This document shows, piece after piece, positions 1-8,591 of a DNA stretch of 64,000 nt. This stretch comes from JADGQM01 sp964441945. GTDB taxonomy: Bacteria > Desulfobacterota > Syntrophobacteria > Syntrophobacterales > Syntrophobacteraceae. The stretch is from NCBI GenBank assembly GCA_964441945.1, contig CAYTWB010000004.1, positions 59,489 through 123,488 on the forward strand, read 5' to 3'. The translations under genes were made by a program, and so were the position numbers. Positions within the stretch are counted from its first letter, which is position 1. Every line of letters starts with the position of its first letter. A model generated the notes under the pieces. The model was not told the DNA's origin. It was given only the letters and a program-made list of their open reading frames with translations, and did no database searches.

Positions 1-1
1 G

Positions 2-49
2 GGAACGCCCATGTTGATGCGTACCATGAATCAGCTTTTGGGGGCGTGA
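2..49 (+). CDS. 3' end of an unidentified gene (partial)
   Basis: One plus-strand frame is open from the window edge and stops with TGA at 47-49, 24 bp before a strong hairpin. The last residues would read MLMRTMNQLLGA. Only the tail is present, so no function can be given. The call rests mainly on the terminator-like hairpin immediately downstream; another frame could equally be non-coding. Confidence 0.3.
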   Translation, partial: GTPMLMRTMNQLLGA

Positions 50-73
50 GGCACCGTTCAGCGCTGAGATCTC

Positions 74-119
74 GAGGGGATGCGGAACTCATTCCGTTAC
101 GGCATCCCCTCTTCTATTT
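74..119 (+). terminator. Intrinsic terminator-like hairpin
   Basis: A perfect 10-bp stem, GAGGGGATGC at 74-83 and GCATCCCCTC at 102-111, is followed on the plus strand by a pyrimidine-rich stretch (TTCTATTTC). It fits the end of the gene that enters from the left. It could also stop minus-strand transcription running out of the PAP2 gene, although that side has no U-tract. Confidence 0.55.
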
Positions 120-211
120 CCCTTCCCTTTCTCCTCTACCGTCTCACAGATCCATTGGCCTCAACGGCGCGAACCATTGCCTGTGTCCTTGACCGGTGAA
201 GGGTTAACTCG

Positions 212-1051
212 TCAGGGAGCTCCAGGAATCGTGAAGGCCAACGCTGCCGCTTCAGCCTTGCAGTCGCGTGTCGGCTTGAGACCCTTCGAACGAATGTCGG
301 CCAGCTCGACCCTGGCCGCTTCAACCTGGGCACGGAAGGCGGGATCGGCATGCAGCCTGGCGAAAACGCCGGCGGCAATCAACCGGCCCGCATCGACATC
401 ACTCTGCCAATGCATGCCGCAGATGACACGGCTCTGCCCGAAAGCATACCCACGTTCGAGCAGGGCGTCCGTGCGGTCGGGAGCTACTTCACTGAGGATC
501 AAGGCCCATGTCCAACCGATCGCGGCATGACCCGACGGGAACGAACCATTCTGAATCAACTTGGGCTCATCGTGCGGCGTACAACTGGCCTCTCCAGTCA
601 TGGCGAACGGGCGGACACGCTTGTAGTATACTTTCGCCCTTCCAGTTGCATGACCGGCATCAAATCGACTCCGAACCATGAGCTCGTAAAGATGTGGGGT
701 TGCCTCCCTTCCAATCGGGGCTTCCAGCGCACAGGAGAAAGTCTCTGCAAGCAGTGCGGCGTCCTCATTGGCCAGTTCCCAACGTGGCGTGTCGCGCAAC
801 ACCCGTGTCAGGCGGTACGCGTCTTGATCGGCTGCAAAGGCAGTGGAATCCGGCGCCGGGGGAGGCGGAAGCAGGGTCAGGCTGTTGGGCAATTCGTTTG
901 TCGGCAGATAGCCTGTGCATAGCTCCTGGTTGAGTTTGGGGGAATCGATGGGCGGGCCGGGAGGCACGAATGCGGCACAACCCAGAGTGACGGAAAGAAC
1001 TGCCAGTGTCAGCAGGAGCAGACCCACCCAACCGCTACGGATGCGACTCAT
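212..1051 (-). CDS. PAP2-family acid phosphatase, probable lipoprotein
   Basis: A 279-residue phosphatase of the PAP2 / class A non-specific acid phosphatase superfamily. The three active-site blocks are visible: K-x6-RP (KVYYKRVRP), PSGH (SFPSGHAAIG, carrying the first catalytic His) and SR-x5-H-x3-D (SRVICGMHWQSD). The N-terminus is hydrophobic (about residues 7-22) and ends in a lipobox-like LGC, suggesting a periplasm-facing lipoprotein. The ATG at 1049-1051 is preceded by a GGGGGA-type Shine-Dalgarno; a longer start is possible. It overlaps the end of the upstream sensor kinase by 17 bp, so it is probably co-transcribed with the signalling genes. Substrate cannot be read; phosphomonoesters are usual for the class. 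Confidence 0.85.
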   Translation of the reverse strand: MSRIRSGWVGLLLLTLAVLSVTLGCAAFVPPGPPIDSPKLNQELCTGYLPTNELPNSLTLLPPPPAPDSTAFAADQDAYRLTRVLRDTPRWELANEDAALLAETFSCALEAPIGREATPHLYELMVRSRFDAGHATGRAKVYYKRVRPFAMTGEASCTPHDEPKLIQNGSFPSGHAAIGWTWALILSEVAPDRTDALLERGYAFGQSRVICGMHWQSDVDAGRLIAAGVFARLHADPAFRAQVEAARVELADIRSKGLKPTRDCKAEAAALAFTIPGAP

Positions 1052-2837
1052 GACATTCCCCCGCTTTCTCGGATTCTGCACGGCGGGGCCCCTCGTTTTC
1101 TTCCCGGCTGAACGTCCATGTGGTCCGAATCGTTGTCCCGGCACAAATCCCGGATTCGATTAAAAACAACCCACCAGAGAACTCGGTCCTCTCTCTCATA
1201 CCGGCCAGGCCGAGGCCTCTTTCACTGGCCTCTTTTGAGAGCATTTCGTTGAGATTGAATCCTCTGCCATTGTCTTTTATGCTAAGCTCCATCGTTCCAG
1301 CCGTTTTCAGCAGAGTAATAATCACCGAATCCGCATGACTGTGTTTGGCAATATTGCTCAGGGCTTCCTGCACAATCCTAAAAATGACAATCTTCAAGGA
1401 ATCCGGTATTTCTTCTTCTTCCACCTCGACGCGTTCCTCAACACCAATGTGTGGATAGGTCTTCCGGAAATCGCGGCCAAGCCAGTCGAGCGTTGCAATG
1501 ATTCCCAGGTCATCCAGGATGGATGGTCGCAATCCCATACAGATCCTTCTGGCGTCTTCAATGGGGGACTGAACCATTGGGATGAGCAGATTCACAGATC
1601 TGACCATCGTTTCAGCTCTGGCTTTTTTCGCGGTTTTCAAGAGATGTTCCAGGCCAAACTTGACGGCAGCTAAAGACTGTCCGATGCTGTCGTGAAGCTC
1701 TCGTGCGATTCTTTTACGTTCTTCTTCCTGCGCTTCCAGGAGGCGAGAGGAAAGAAACCGGAGCTGTCTTTCCGATTCTTCCAGCGCCTTCTCCGATCGT
1801 TTTCGATCAGTAATGTCACGTATGGATTCAATGGCCCCTGCGATATTTCCCTTCGAGTCACGCAGAACGCTTGCGGTGCCGAAAAGATATGCCTCACCCC
1901 CCCGAAGCGCAGGCATATACGATTCTCCTGCAAGCAATATGTCTCTCTTGTCAATATTCACATATTTCCCATCGATTTCTTCATCAGGATCAAGGATAAG
2001 ATCAATGAGGATCGGCCTTCGCTCGCCATAAAAGGGCACAGAGTATTCATAGCCGCCCCTTCCCAGCATCTGAGACGCCCCGATCCCGGTCATCTCCTCA
2101 ATGGCACGGTTCCAGGCTATGATTCTCTTCTCCCGGTCGATGACAAAAGTGGCGTCAGGCAAGAACTCTATGATATCTTGAAGCTGCTGGTGGGCAGTCT
2201 TGAGTGCTTCCTGGGCCTCCATGCGTTCTGCAATCTGCTGGCAGAGCTTATCGTTGGCAGCCTTCAGCTCCGCAGTCCGCTCTTCCACTCTCCGTTCGAG
2301 CTCGGCGTGAGCCTTTCGCAGAGCATCTTCCGCCTTCCTGCGTTCGATGATCTCAATCCGGAGCCCTTCGTTGACCTCTGCCAGCTCAGCCGTACGTTCC
2401 TCAACCCGGACCTCCAACTCCGCATGAGCTTTGCGAAGGGCCTTTTCCGTGTTCTTGCGCTCGATGGCATACCGCATCGCGCGCATCAGCAGATTGCTGT
2501 CCACCTGCCCCTTAATCAGATAGTCCTGAACACCTTCCTTTACAGCCTTAATTGCAAGGGTTTCATCATCAAAGCCGGTCAAGACCACGATCGGCGCCTC
2601 CGGCGCCTGGGTATGAACCCTGACCAGGGTTTCCAGCCCCTGGCTGTCGGGCAGCTGAAGGTCGAGAAGGATTATATCGATGGCTTTTGTGGCGATGTGT
2701 TCGAGCCCCTTCGAGAGGCAATCGGACCATGTCAGATCGAACAGGGCGCTTTCGGTTTCGGCGAGGAATTCCTTTATCAGTCGAGCATCTCCAGGGTTGT
2801 CCTCAATCAGCAGCACATTGACCGGCCTGTCATTCAT
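1035..2837 (-). CDS. Response-regulator/PAS/histidine kinase (DegS/NarX type)
   Basis: A 600-residue cytoplasmic signalling protein with no membrane segments. Residues ~6-125 are a CheY-like receiver (acidic ED at 12-13, phospho-acceptor D59 in LLDLQLP, conserved K near 112). A coiled coil follows, built from two near-identical ~45-residue repeats (ALRKAHAELE-RVEERTAEL). Then come a PAS domain (~220-345), a HisKA_3 dimerisation box with RIARELHDSIGQSLAA, and a HATPase domain (NGRG, GLGLAGM). HisKA_3 kinases usually phosphorylate LuxR/NarL-type regulators, and none is encoded next door. Having the receiver at the N-terminus suggests that an upstream kinase tunes this one. It overlaps the preceding receiver gene by 8 bp. 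Confidence 0.88.
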   Translation of the reverse strand: MNDRPVNVLLIEDNPGDARLIKEFLAETESALFDLTWSDCLSKGLEHIATKAIDIILLDLQLPDSQGLETLVRVHTQAPEAPIVVLTGFDDETLAIKAVKEGVQDYLIKGQVDSNLLMRAMRYAIERKNTEKALRKAHAELEVRVEERTAELAEVNEGLRIEIIERRKAEDALRKAHAELERRVEERTAELKAANDKLCQQIAERMEAQEALKTAHQQLQDIIEFLPDATFVIDREKRIIAWNRAIEEMTGIGASQMLGRGGYEYSVPFYGERRPILIDLILDPDEEIDGKYVNIDKRDILLAGESYMPALRGGEAYLFGTASVLRDSKGNIAGAIESIRDITDRKRSEKALEESERQLRFLSSRLLEAQEEERKRIARELHDSIGQSLAAVKFGLEHLLKTAKKARAETMVRSVNLLIPMVQSPIEDARRICMGLRPSILDDLGIIATLDWLGRDFRKTYPHIGVEERVEVEEEEIPDSLKIVIFRIVQEALSNIAKHSHADSVIITLLKTAGTMELSIKDNGRGFNLNEMLSKEASERGLGLAGMRERTEFSGGLFLIESGICAGTTIRTTWTFSREENEGPRRAESEKAGECHESHP

Positions 2838-3288
2838 TCAATTCACTCCGCGGCAGCTTCACGATAGTAAACCAGAAGTCCTCAATGGCCCCAACCACCT
2901 CAATGAACTGATCGAGATCGACCGGTTTGGTGATGTAGCAATTTGCATGGAGGTCATAGGCCCTGAGGATGTCCTGTTCCGCCTTCGATGTGGTGAGGAC
3001 CACCACAGGGATCCGTTTCAGCTGCTCATCGCTCTTGATTTCGGACAACACCTCACGACCATCTTTTTTCGGCAGGTTCAGGTCGAGCAGAATGAGGTCG
3101 GGCGATACGGCATCGGCATACTTCCCTTCCCGGCGCAGGAATGCCATGGCTTCCACACCGTCCTCAACCACATAAAGGTTGTTATTGACTTTCCCTTCCT
3201 TTAGCCCCTCTACCGTCAGGCGGACATCAGCGGGATTGTCCTCCACCAGCAGAATTTCAACCGGACTGCCACCCTTGCGAATATTCAT
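2830..3288 (-). CDS. CheY-like response regulator (Rcp1 type)
   Basis: A 152-residue single-domain receiver with no output domain. Conserved residues: E16-D17 in the acidic pocket, phospho-acceptor D69 (LILLDLNLP), a Thr-Thr-Ser switch (VVLTTS) and the conserved Lys in ITKPVD. The ~20-residue insertion before the D69 strand and the terminal W-F pattern resemble Rcp1-type regulators of phytochrome-like kinases, matching the kinase encoded immediately upstream. The gene overlaps that kinase by 4 bp (ATGA) and the next kinase by 8 bp, indicating translational coupling. It probably relays phosphate between the two kinases; that role is inferred from gene order. Confidence 0.9.
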   Translation of the reverse strand: MNIRKGGSPVEILLVEDNPADVRLTVEGLKEGKVNNNLYVVEDGVEAMAFLRREGKYADAVSPDLILLDLNLPKKDGREVLSEIKSDEQLKRIPVVVLTTSKAEQDILRAYDLHANCYITKPVDLDQFIEVVGAIEDFWFTIVKLPRSELNE

Positions 3289-5213
3289 ATTCCCTTGCCC
3301 CCTACGGTTGGAATGGTGAAGTAGAACACCGAACCCTTCCCTGGACTCGACTCACTCCAGATCCTTCCCCCATGGCGTTCAACGATCTTCTTGCAGATCG
3401 CAAGACCCATACCGGTGCCAGGATAGACATCCTTGCCGTGCAAACGTTGAAAGATCAGAAAAATCCGTTCCGAATACTGCGGATCAAATCCGATGCCGTC
3501 GTCATGGACCGAAAAGACCCATTCGCTTCCCTTTTGTTCGGCAGACACATGAATATGGAGAGGGGCTTCGGAACGAAACTTGATCGCATTGCCGATCAGG
3601 TTCTGAAACAGCTGGCCCATTTGACCGGCGATGGCCGTCAAAGTGGGCAAAGGGCCTCGGGTAATCACCGCGCCGCTGGATTCAATGGCCGCTCCCAGGT
3701 TCATGAGGGCCCAGTCGAGAGAGGCTTCACAGTCTACCGTTTTAAAATCCTCTTCACGCCTCCCCACACGCGAATAGACCAGCAGATCGTTGATCATCGC
3801 CTGCATACGTTTGGCACCATCTACGGCGTAAGCAATGAACTCATCGGCATCACTGTCCAGCCTGCCTTTATAGCGCCGGGACAGCAACTGAACATAACTG
3901 GCAACCATGCGGAGAGGCTCCTGCATATCGTGCGAGGCGATATAGGCAAACTGCTCGAGCTCAGAGTTGGAGCGCGCCAGTTCAGCCGCCTGCCGTGCCA
4001 GGGCTTCCTCCGCCTCCTTGCGGCGCGTGATATCCGTAATCACCACGAAACTGCCCGTAACCTGACCCTGGGGATCGAAAACCGGCCGGGGCGAAAGGAT
4101 CGAAACGATTTTCCGTCCATCCTTCCCCGTCCAGGTCATCTCGTAGGCGTCATGAGCCCCTTTCTGTCGTTTGATCAGTTGTTCCTTCAGAATGAGCCGG
4201 TTCTCTTCATCGAGAAAATCCAACACCGGACGCCCAACTATTTCATCCCGTGAGCAGCCCAGCATCTGGCAAAATCTTTCGTTGGCATAGCTGATCCGGT
4301 CATGTTCGTCTCGGACCAGCATTCCATCGTTCATGGTCTCAACGAGATTGCGATACCGCTGTTCACTCTCCCGTAACGCCTCTTCGGCCTGTTTCTTCTC
4401 CGTAATGTCTTCGAATAGCGCTACGGCCCCAAGAAATTTGCCTTCCTCGGAATCTATGCGACTGTAGATCGCCCTGATCGGTGTATTCTTCCTGCCGGTA
4501 ACAGAGAGATAGTCGCCCTCGAAGTGCCCGAACTTTCCGGAGAGCGCAGACAGAATTGCCGATCGCATGGCTTCGTTCTGTACGGATTCGACCATATTGA
4601 ACCCAACGATCGCTTCCCTCGGCGCCCCCATCATCTCACGGAAATGCTCGTTGAAATCGATGATCACCCCGTTTTGGTCAAAATGCATGATCCCCAGCGG
4701 GGAATGGTCAAAGATCATCCGGTATCGTTTCTCGCTCTCCTGCAAGGCAGTGGCCGCCATTTTTCGGTCGGTGATGTCCAGAATTGTGGAAAGCGCCGAT
4801 ACCATGCCATTGTCATGGTATACGGGGGTCTTTGACACAAAGTACCATCGGTGTTCCTTCGGGTCCTCCACTTCGCCCCGTACGGTTTCTCCCTTGATGA
4901 CGCGGTCATTGGCACACCAGGGGCAAGGCGCATCTCGATCGTGCAAGGCTTCATAGCAGAGCTCTCCTCTCCCATCGCGGCCTGTACGCTCGATCAATCG
5001 CTTGTTCATGAACTCAATACGATAATCCTGCGAGCAGACATAGAGAAACCCGTCAAAGGCATCGACAACGGCACTCAGTTGGAGATTTTCCGCAAGAATG
5101 GTCTGTTTTGGCCGGGCACATGTCACTTTGACCTGTTCCAACTCTGCAACTCGCCGGCGCAGCATTGCCAATTCTCGAGCGAGTTGCTCCTCGCTCCTGT
5201 CGGCATTCTTCAT
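3285..5213 (-). CDS. Multi-PAS sensor histidine kinase (phytochrome-kinase type)
   Basis: A 642-residue soluble sensor kinase. There is an N-terminal coiled coil (~5-28), three PAS domains (~45-150, ~160-275, ~285-400), a HisKA domain with phospho-His in IASHDMQEPLR, and a HATPase domain (N box QNLIGNAIKF, G1 DDGIGF, G2 GTGMGLAI). The first PAS contains a cysteine cluster, C-x11-CPWC, which may bind a metal or sense redox. The ATG at 5211-5213 has GGAG nine bases upstream and is preferred over a TTG 54 bp further upstream. It is the first gene of a four-gene operon with a promoter at 5289-5317. The signal is unknown. Confidence 0.88.
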   Translation of the reverse strand: MKNADRSEEQLARELAMLRRRVAELEQVKVTCARPKQTILAENLQLSAVVDAFDGFLYVCSQDYRIEFMNKRLIERTGRDGRGELCYEALHDRDAPCPWCANDRVIKGETVRGEVEDPKEHRWYFVSKTPVYHDNGMVSALSTILDITDRKMAATALQESEKRYRMIFDHSPLGIMHFDQNGVIIDFNEHFREMMGAPREAIVGFNMVESVQNEAMRSAILSALSGKFGHFEGDYLSVTGRKNTPIRAIYSRIDSEEGKFLGAVALFEDITEKKQAEEALRESEQRYRNLVETMNDGMLVRDEHDRISYANERFCQMLGCSRDEIVGRPVLDFLDEENRLILKEQLIKRQKGAHDAYEMTWTGKDGRKIVSILSPRPVFDPQGQVTGSFVVITDITRRKEAEEALARQAAELARSNSELEQFAYIASHDMQEPLRMVASYVQLLSRRYKGRLDSDADEFIAYAVDGAKRMQAMINDLLVYSRVGRREEDFKTVDCEASLDWALMNLGAAIESSGAVITRGPLPTLTAIAGQMGQLFQNLIGNAIKFRSEAPLHIHVSAEQKGSEWVFSVHDDGIGFDPQYSERIFLIFQRLHGKDVYPGTGMGLAICKKIVERHGGRIWSESSPGKGSVFYFTIPTVGGKGI

Positions 5214-5288
5214 TCGATTCTTCTCCAGATATGGCCAGGAAAGTCCGGCAATCTGAATAGATGACAAGGCACCTCATCCATTCCGGCC

Positions 5289-5317
5289 ATTATCCAGTAT
5301 TGGGAAGCAATGTGCAA
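5289..5317 (-). promoter_or_regulatory. Sigma-70 promoter of the signalling operon
   Basis: Read on the minus strand: TTGCAC (-35, 5312-5317), a 17-bp spacer, GATAAT (-10, 5289-5294). This is about 70 bp upstream of the sensor-kinase ATG and downstream of the aapP stop codon. No other candidate is seen in the gap. Confidence 0.5.
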
Positions 5318-5375
5318 GAGTCGGAAAAGCGTCGCTTCAAACCGGTTCACCCGTTCGGATTCGCTTATCGATGAT

Positions 5376-6170
5376 CTAGTCGAGGATTTGACTCAAGAAT
5401 AGCTTTGTTCGTTCATGTTGAGGGTTGGAAAAAAACTCGTGAGGGGTGTTCTGTTCGAGGATTTGACCAAAATCCATGAAAAGCACACGGTGCGCAACAC
5501 TCTTCGCAAAACCCATTTCATGAGAAACAACAAGCATGGTCATGCCCTCCCGAGCCAGCTGAATCATCACCTCCAGCACTTCCTTCACCATTTCCGGATC
5601 CAGAGCGCTGGTGGGTTCGTCAAAAAGCATCACCTTCGGCTTCATACAAAGACTGCGGGCTATGGCTACGCGCTGCTGCTGGCCCCCGGAAAGCTGGCCC
5701 GGATACTTCTTTGCCTGATCGGCTATGTGGACTTTCTTCAGGAAGCTCATTGCGATTTCTTCCGCGTCTGATCGGGGTGTTTTGCGAACCCAGATGGGTC
5801 CGAGAGTCAGGTTCTCGAGGACGGTCAAATGGGGAAAAAGATTAAAATGCTGGAAGACCATTCCCACTTCAGCCCTGACTTTTTCAATGTTCTTAAGGTT
5901 GTTGGTCAGTTCGATCTTGTCGACGATGATCCGCCCGCGCTGGTGCTGCTCCAGGCGATTGATACAACGGATCAGAGTGGATTTGCCCGATCCGGAAGGC
6001 CCGCAGATAACGATCCGTTCCCCTCTCTCGACCGTAAGGTTGATGTTGTTGAGAACATGCAAATCGCCAAACCACTTATGTAACTCCATAATCCGAATGA
6101 TCGCGCTGTCGGAGGGTTCTTTCATCGTTGTACCGGTCGCCCCGCCTGCCATACGTCTCACTTCTTCCAT
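5376..6170 (-). CDS. aapP: Amino-acid ABC transporter ATP-binding protein
   Basis: A 264-residue ATPase of the polar amino-acid uptake family (AapP/GlnQ). Walker A is GPSGSGKST, the Q-loop is VFQHFNLFPH, the signature is LSGGQQQR, Walker B is VMLFDEPTSALDPE, and the switch His is in VSHEMGFA. It energises import of L-amino acids through the two permeases encoded just upstream. An N-terminal extension of ~20 residues precedes the usual start of the domain. A GGGGAA Shine-Dalgarno supports the ATG at 6168-6170, with an in-frame ATG at codon 7 as alternative. It is last in the aapJQMP operon, 30 bp after aapM. Confidence 0.93.
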   Translation of the reverse strand: MEEVRRMAGGATGTTMKEPSDSAIIRIMELHKWFGDLHVLNNINLTVERGERIVICGPSGSGKSTLIRCINRLEQHQRGRIIVDKIELTNNLKNIEKVRAEVGMVFQHFNLFPHLTVLENLTLGPIWVRKTPRSDAEEIAMSFLKKVHIADQAKKYPGQLSGGQQQRVAIARSLCMKPKVMLFDEPTSALDPEMVKEVLEVMIQLAREGMTMLVVSHEMGFAKSVAHRVLFMDFGQILEQNTPHEFFSNPQHERTKLFLSQILD

Positions 6171-6200
6171 CTGATTCCCCAGGTTGAGTTCGCTTCAAGC

Positions 6201-7283
6201 CTATAGTTGTCTCTCAAGGTCACGACTGAAGTTGGTCATGGAAAAGCATCCCCCGAAATAGAGGATGGCAATGAAAAGAAAAGCTTCGGTGCTGAAGCCC
6301 ATCCACTCAGGGTTTGAGAGGGTAACCTGGGTGGTCTTCATGAGATCGAACAACCCGATGATGACCACCAGGGAGGTATCCTTGAATGCAGAGATCAAAA
6401 TGCCGACCGAAGGGGGAATGACGATCTTCAGGGCTTGCGGCAAAATGATGAGGCGCATCGTCAGGTAGTAGTCCAGACCAAGTGATTCGGCCGCCTCATA
6501 CTGACCCCGCACAATACCCTGAAGACCACCCCGGACAACCTCCGCAATGTAGGCGGCCGTGAACAGGATGATCGCCACCTGGGCCCTGAGAATCTTGTTT
6601 ACCGTGATTCCCTCCGGCAGGAAGAGCGGAAACATGACCGACGACATGAAGAGGAGGCTGATTAGCGGCACACCGCGAATCAGTTCAATGTAGACGACAC
6701 AAAGGCTCTTGATCGCCGGCATCCTGGAACGACGGCCGAGGGCGAGTACCACTCCGAGAGGATAGGCTGCAGTAAGGCCGAAAAGCGAGAGAAGCAGAGT
6801 CAAACAGATGCCGCTCCATTGCGTGGTTTCGACCACTGACAAACCCAATATGCCTCCGTGCATCAGGACGCCCATTATCAGGATTCCAACGCCCCAAAGG
6901 TAGGCCAACCAGCGGTTCCAATGTCGGCGGTCGCGGCTGAAGTAAAAGAGCCCGATGAGTATCCCGATACTGATTACGGGCCGCCATTGCTCGCTCCATG
7001 GGTAGAAGCCGAAGAGCATGAAGCGCAGGTTTTTGGTCACCACCGACCAGCAGGCACCCTCTATCGCCTTGCACTCGTCTCCCGTGGAAGACCATAGACT
7101 ATCCAGGAAAGCCCAGTTCAGAAAAGGCGGGACGGCCAGGTAAAGACCGAATAGAATCAGGACTGTGAGGAATGAATTGAAAGCACTGTTGAAAAGGTTG
7201 GCCTTTGCCCACCCGATCACACCGACGGAAGTAACCGGCGGTCTGACTTCTTCAGTTGCTGCCGATTGGTTCGACACCTCCAT
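6201..7283 (-). CDS. aapM: Amino-acid ABC transporter permease AapM
   Basis: A 360-residue inner-membrane permease of the His/Glu/Gln/Arg/opine family. Several hydrophobic helices are visible. The C-terminal half carries the typical EAA-loop region (QYEAAESLGLDYYLTMRLIILPQALKIVIP), which contacts the ATPase. The long N-terminal portion with extra helices separates AapM/BztC-type permeases from the short HisM/GlnP proteins. It starts 4 bp after the aapQ stop with a GAGAGG Shine-Dalgarno. It pairs with AapQ to form the channel. Substrate range (general L-amino acids in characterised Aap systems) is inferred from family. Confidence 0.92.
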   Translation of the reverse strand: MEVSNQSAATEEVRPPVTSVGVIGWAKANLFNSAFNSFLTVLILFGLYLAVPPFLNWAFLDSLWSSTGDECKAIEGACWSVVTKNLRFMLFGFYPWSEQWRPVISIGILIGLFYFSRDRRHWNRWLAYLWGVGILIMGVLMHGGILGLSVVETTQWSGICLTLLLSLFGLTAAYPLGVVLALGRRSRMPAIKSLCVVYIELIRGVPLISLLFMSSVMFPLFLPEGITVNKILRAQVAIILFTAAYIAEVVRGGLQGIVRGQYEAAESLGLDYYLTMRLIILPQALKIVIPPSVGILISAFKDTSLVVIIGLFDLMKTTQVTLSNPEWMGFSTEAFLFIAILYFGGCFSMTNFSRDLERQL

Positions 7284-7287
7284 GGGT

Positions 7288-8484
7288 CTACCTCTCCACC
7301 AGTGCCATTTTCTTATTGTACCAGTTCATAAAAGCTGATGTCGCCAGGCTGAAACAGAGGTATATGACCATAATGACAGCAACTCCCTCGATCGCCTGCC
7401 CGGTCTGGTTGATCGTTGTGTTGGCAACGGAGACAAGGTCCGGGTAGCCAATGGCAACCGCCAGGGAGCTGTTTTTGGTCAGGTTGAGCATCTGGCTGGT
7501 CAAGGGTGGAATGATCACTCGCAGTGCCTGGGGAAGTATGATCAGGGTCAGCACATGGCTCGGCTTGAGCCCGACGCTCATGGCAGCCTCTGTCTGGCCG
7601 CGGGAAATGGCCTGAATGCCTGCTCGTACAACCTCAGCCACAAAAGCGGAGGTGTACAGCACCAGGCCGAGGAGTAACGCAGCGAATTCGGGGCTGACTG
7701 ACAGGCCCCCCTCAAAATTGAACCCGGACAGGTGGGGGATGTTCATGGCTGTCGGGGCACCCGAAACGATCCAGGCTATCAAAGGGAGTACCACAACCAT
7801 CCCTGTCGATACGGACCAGACAGGAGAGGACTGACCGGTTTTGTCCTGGCGGATTCGAGCCCATCTGTGCAGGAAGTAGCAGCCCGCAAAGGCAATCACC
7901 AGGGCGATTCCCATGCGCGGATAGGCAGAATGTGCGACCGGAATGGGAAAATAGAACCCGCGATTGTTTAGAAAGACCGCCCCCAGGGCACTCAGTGACT
8001 GACGCGGATTGGGCAGACTGTCATGGAAAATGGCATACCAGAAGAAAAGCTGCAGGAGGACAGGAATGTTCTGGAGAACTTCGATATAAGCTGCGGCGAT
8101 CCTCGATACCAGCCAGTTGGTCGACAACCTTGCCACACCGACAATAGTCCCCAGGATGATGGTCAGGATTATTCCCACCAGGGAGACCTTAAGGGTATTC
8201 AGGATGCCGACGACAAGGGCCCTGGCATAGGTATCGGCGGATGAATAGGAAATCATCGGCTCACCGATTTCGAAGCCTGCTTCACGACCTATGAAGCCGA
8301 ACCCGGTGGCAATAGACTGCCTTCGCAGATTGGCCTGGGTGATGGCAAAGAGATAGTAGCCCAGCACCAGCACCAGGCCCAAAGCGAGGGCCTGGTAAAC
8401 CAGCGCCCGTTTTGCAGGGTCCTGCCAAAACGGGATCCGCTGTAATTCTGAAAGCTTTGTTGAGTCTCCGAGACCTTCCGGCAC
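7288..8484 (-). CDS. aapQ: Amino-acid ABC transporter permease AapQ
   Basis: A 398-residue multi-helix permease, partner of AapM. The EAA-type motif near the C-terminus is present (QTEAAMSVGLKPSHVLTLIILPQALRVIIPP). A periplasm-facing loop containing a Trp/Pro-rich stretch lies in the first half, typical of AapQ/BztB. The longest frame opens with a GTG at 8482-8484 and has only a weak, distant AAGGTAG ribosome site, so the exact start is uncertain. It lies 107 bp after the aapJ stop. Confidence 0.91.
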   Translation of the reverse strand: MPEGLGDSTKLSELQRIPFWQDPAKRALVYQALALGLVLVLGYYLFAITQANLRRQSIATGFGFIGREAGFEIGEPMISYSSADTYARALVVGILNTLKVSLVGIILTIILGTIVGVARLSTNWLVSRIAAAYIEVLQNIPVLLQLFFWYAIFHDSLPNPRQSLSALGAVFLNNRGFYFPIPVAHSAYPRMGIALVIAFAGCYFLHRWARIRQDKTGQSSPVWSVSTGMVVVLPLIAWIVSGAPTAMNIPHLSGFNFEGGLSVSPEFAALLLGLVLYTSAFVAEVVRAGIQAISRGQTEAAMSVGLKPSHVLTLIILPQALRVIIPPLTSQMLNLTKNSSLAVAIGYPDLVSVANTTINQTGQAIEGVAVIMVIYLCFSLATSAFMNWYNKKMALVER

Positions 8485-8591
8485 CGTCTCAGTCTACCTT
8501 CCAACTGAAGAGTTGCCGGGGGAACGGGCTGCTTGATCCCGATGCTCCCCGGCTGTCGTAATCCCCTGGGCCATGGTGCTTGATCTGGAGG

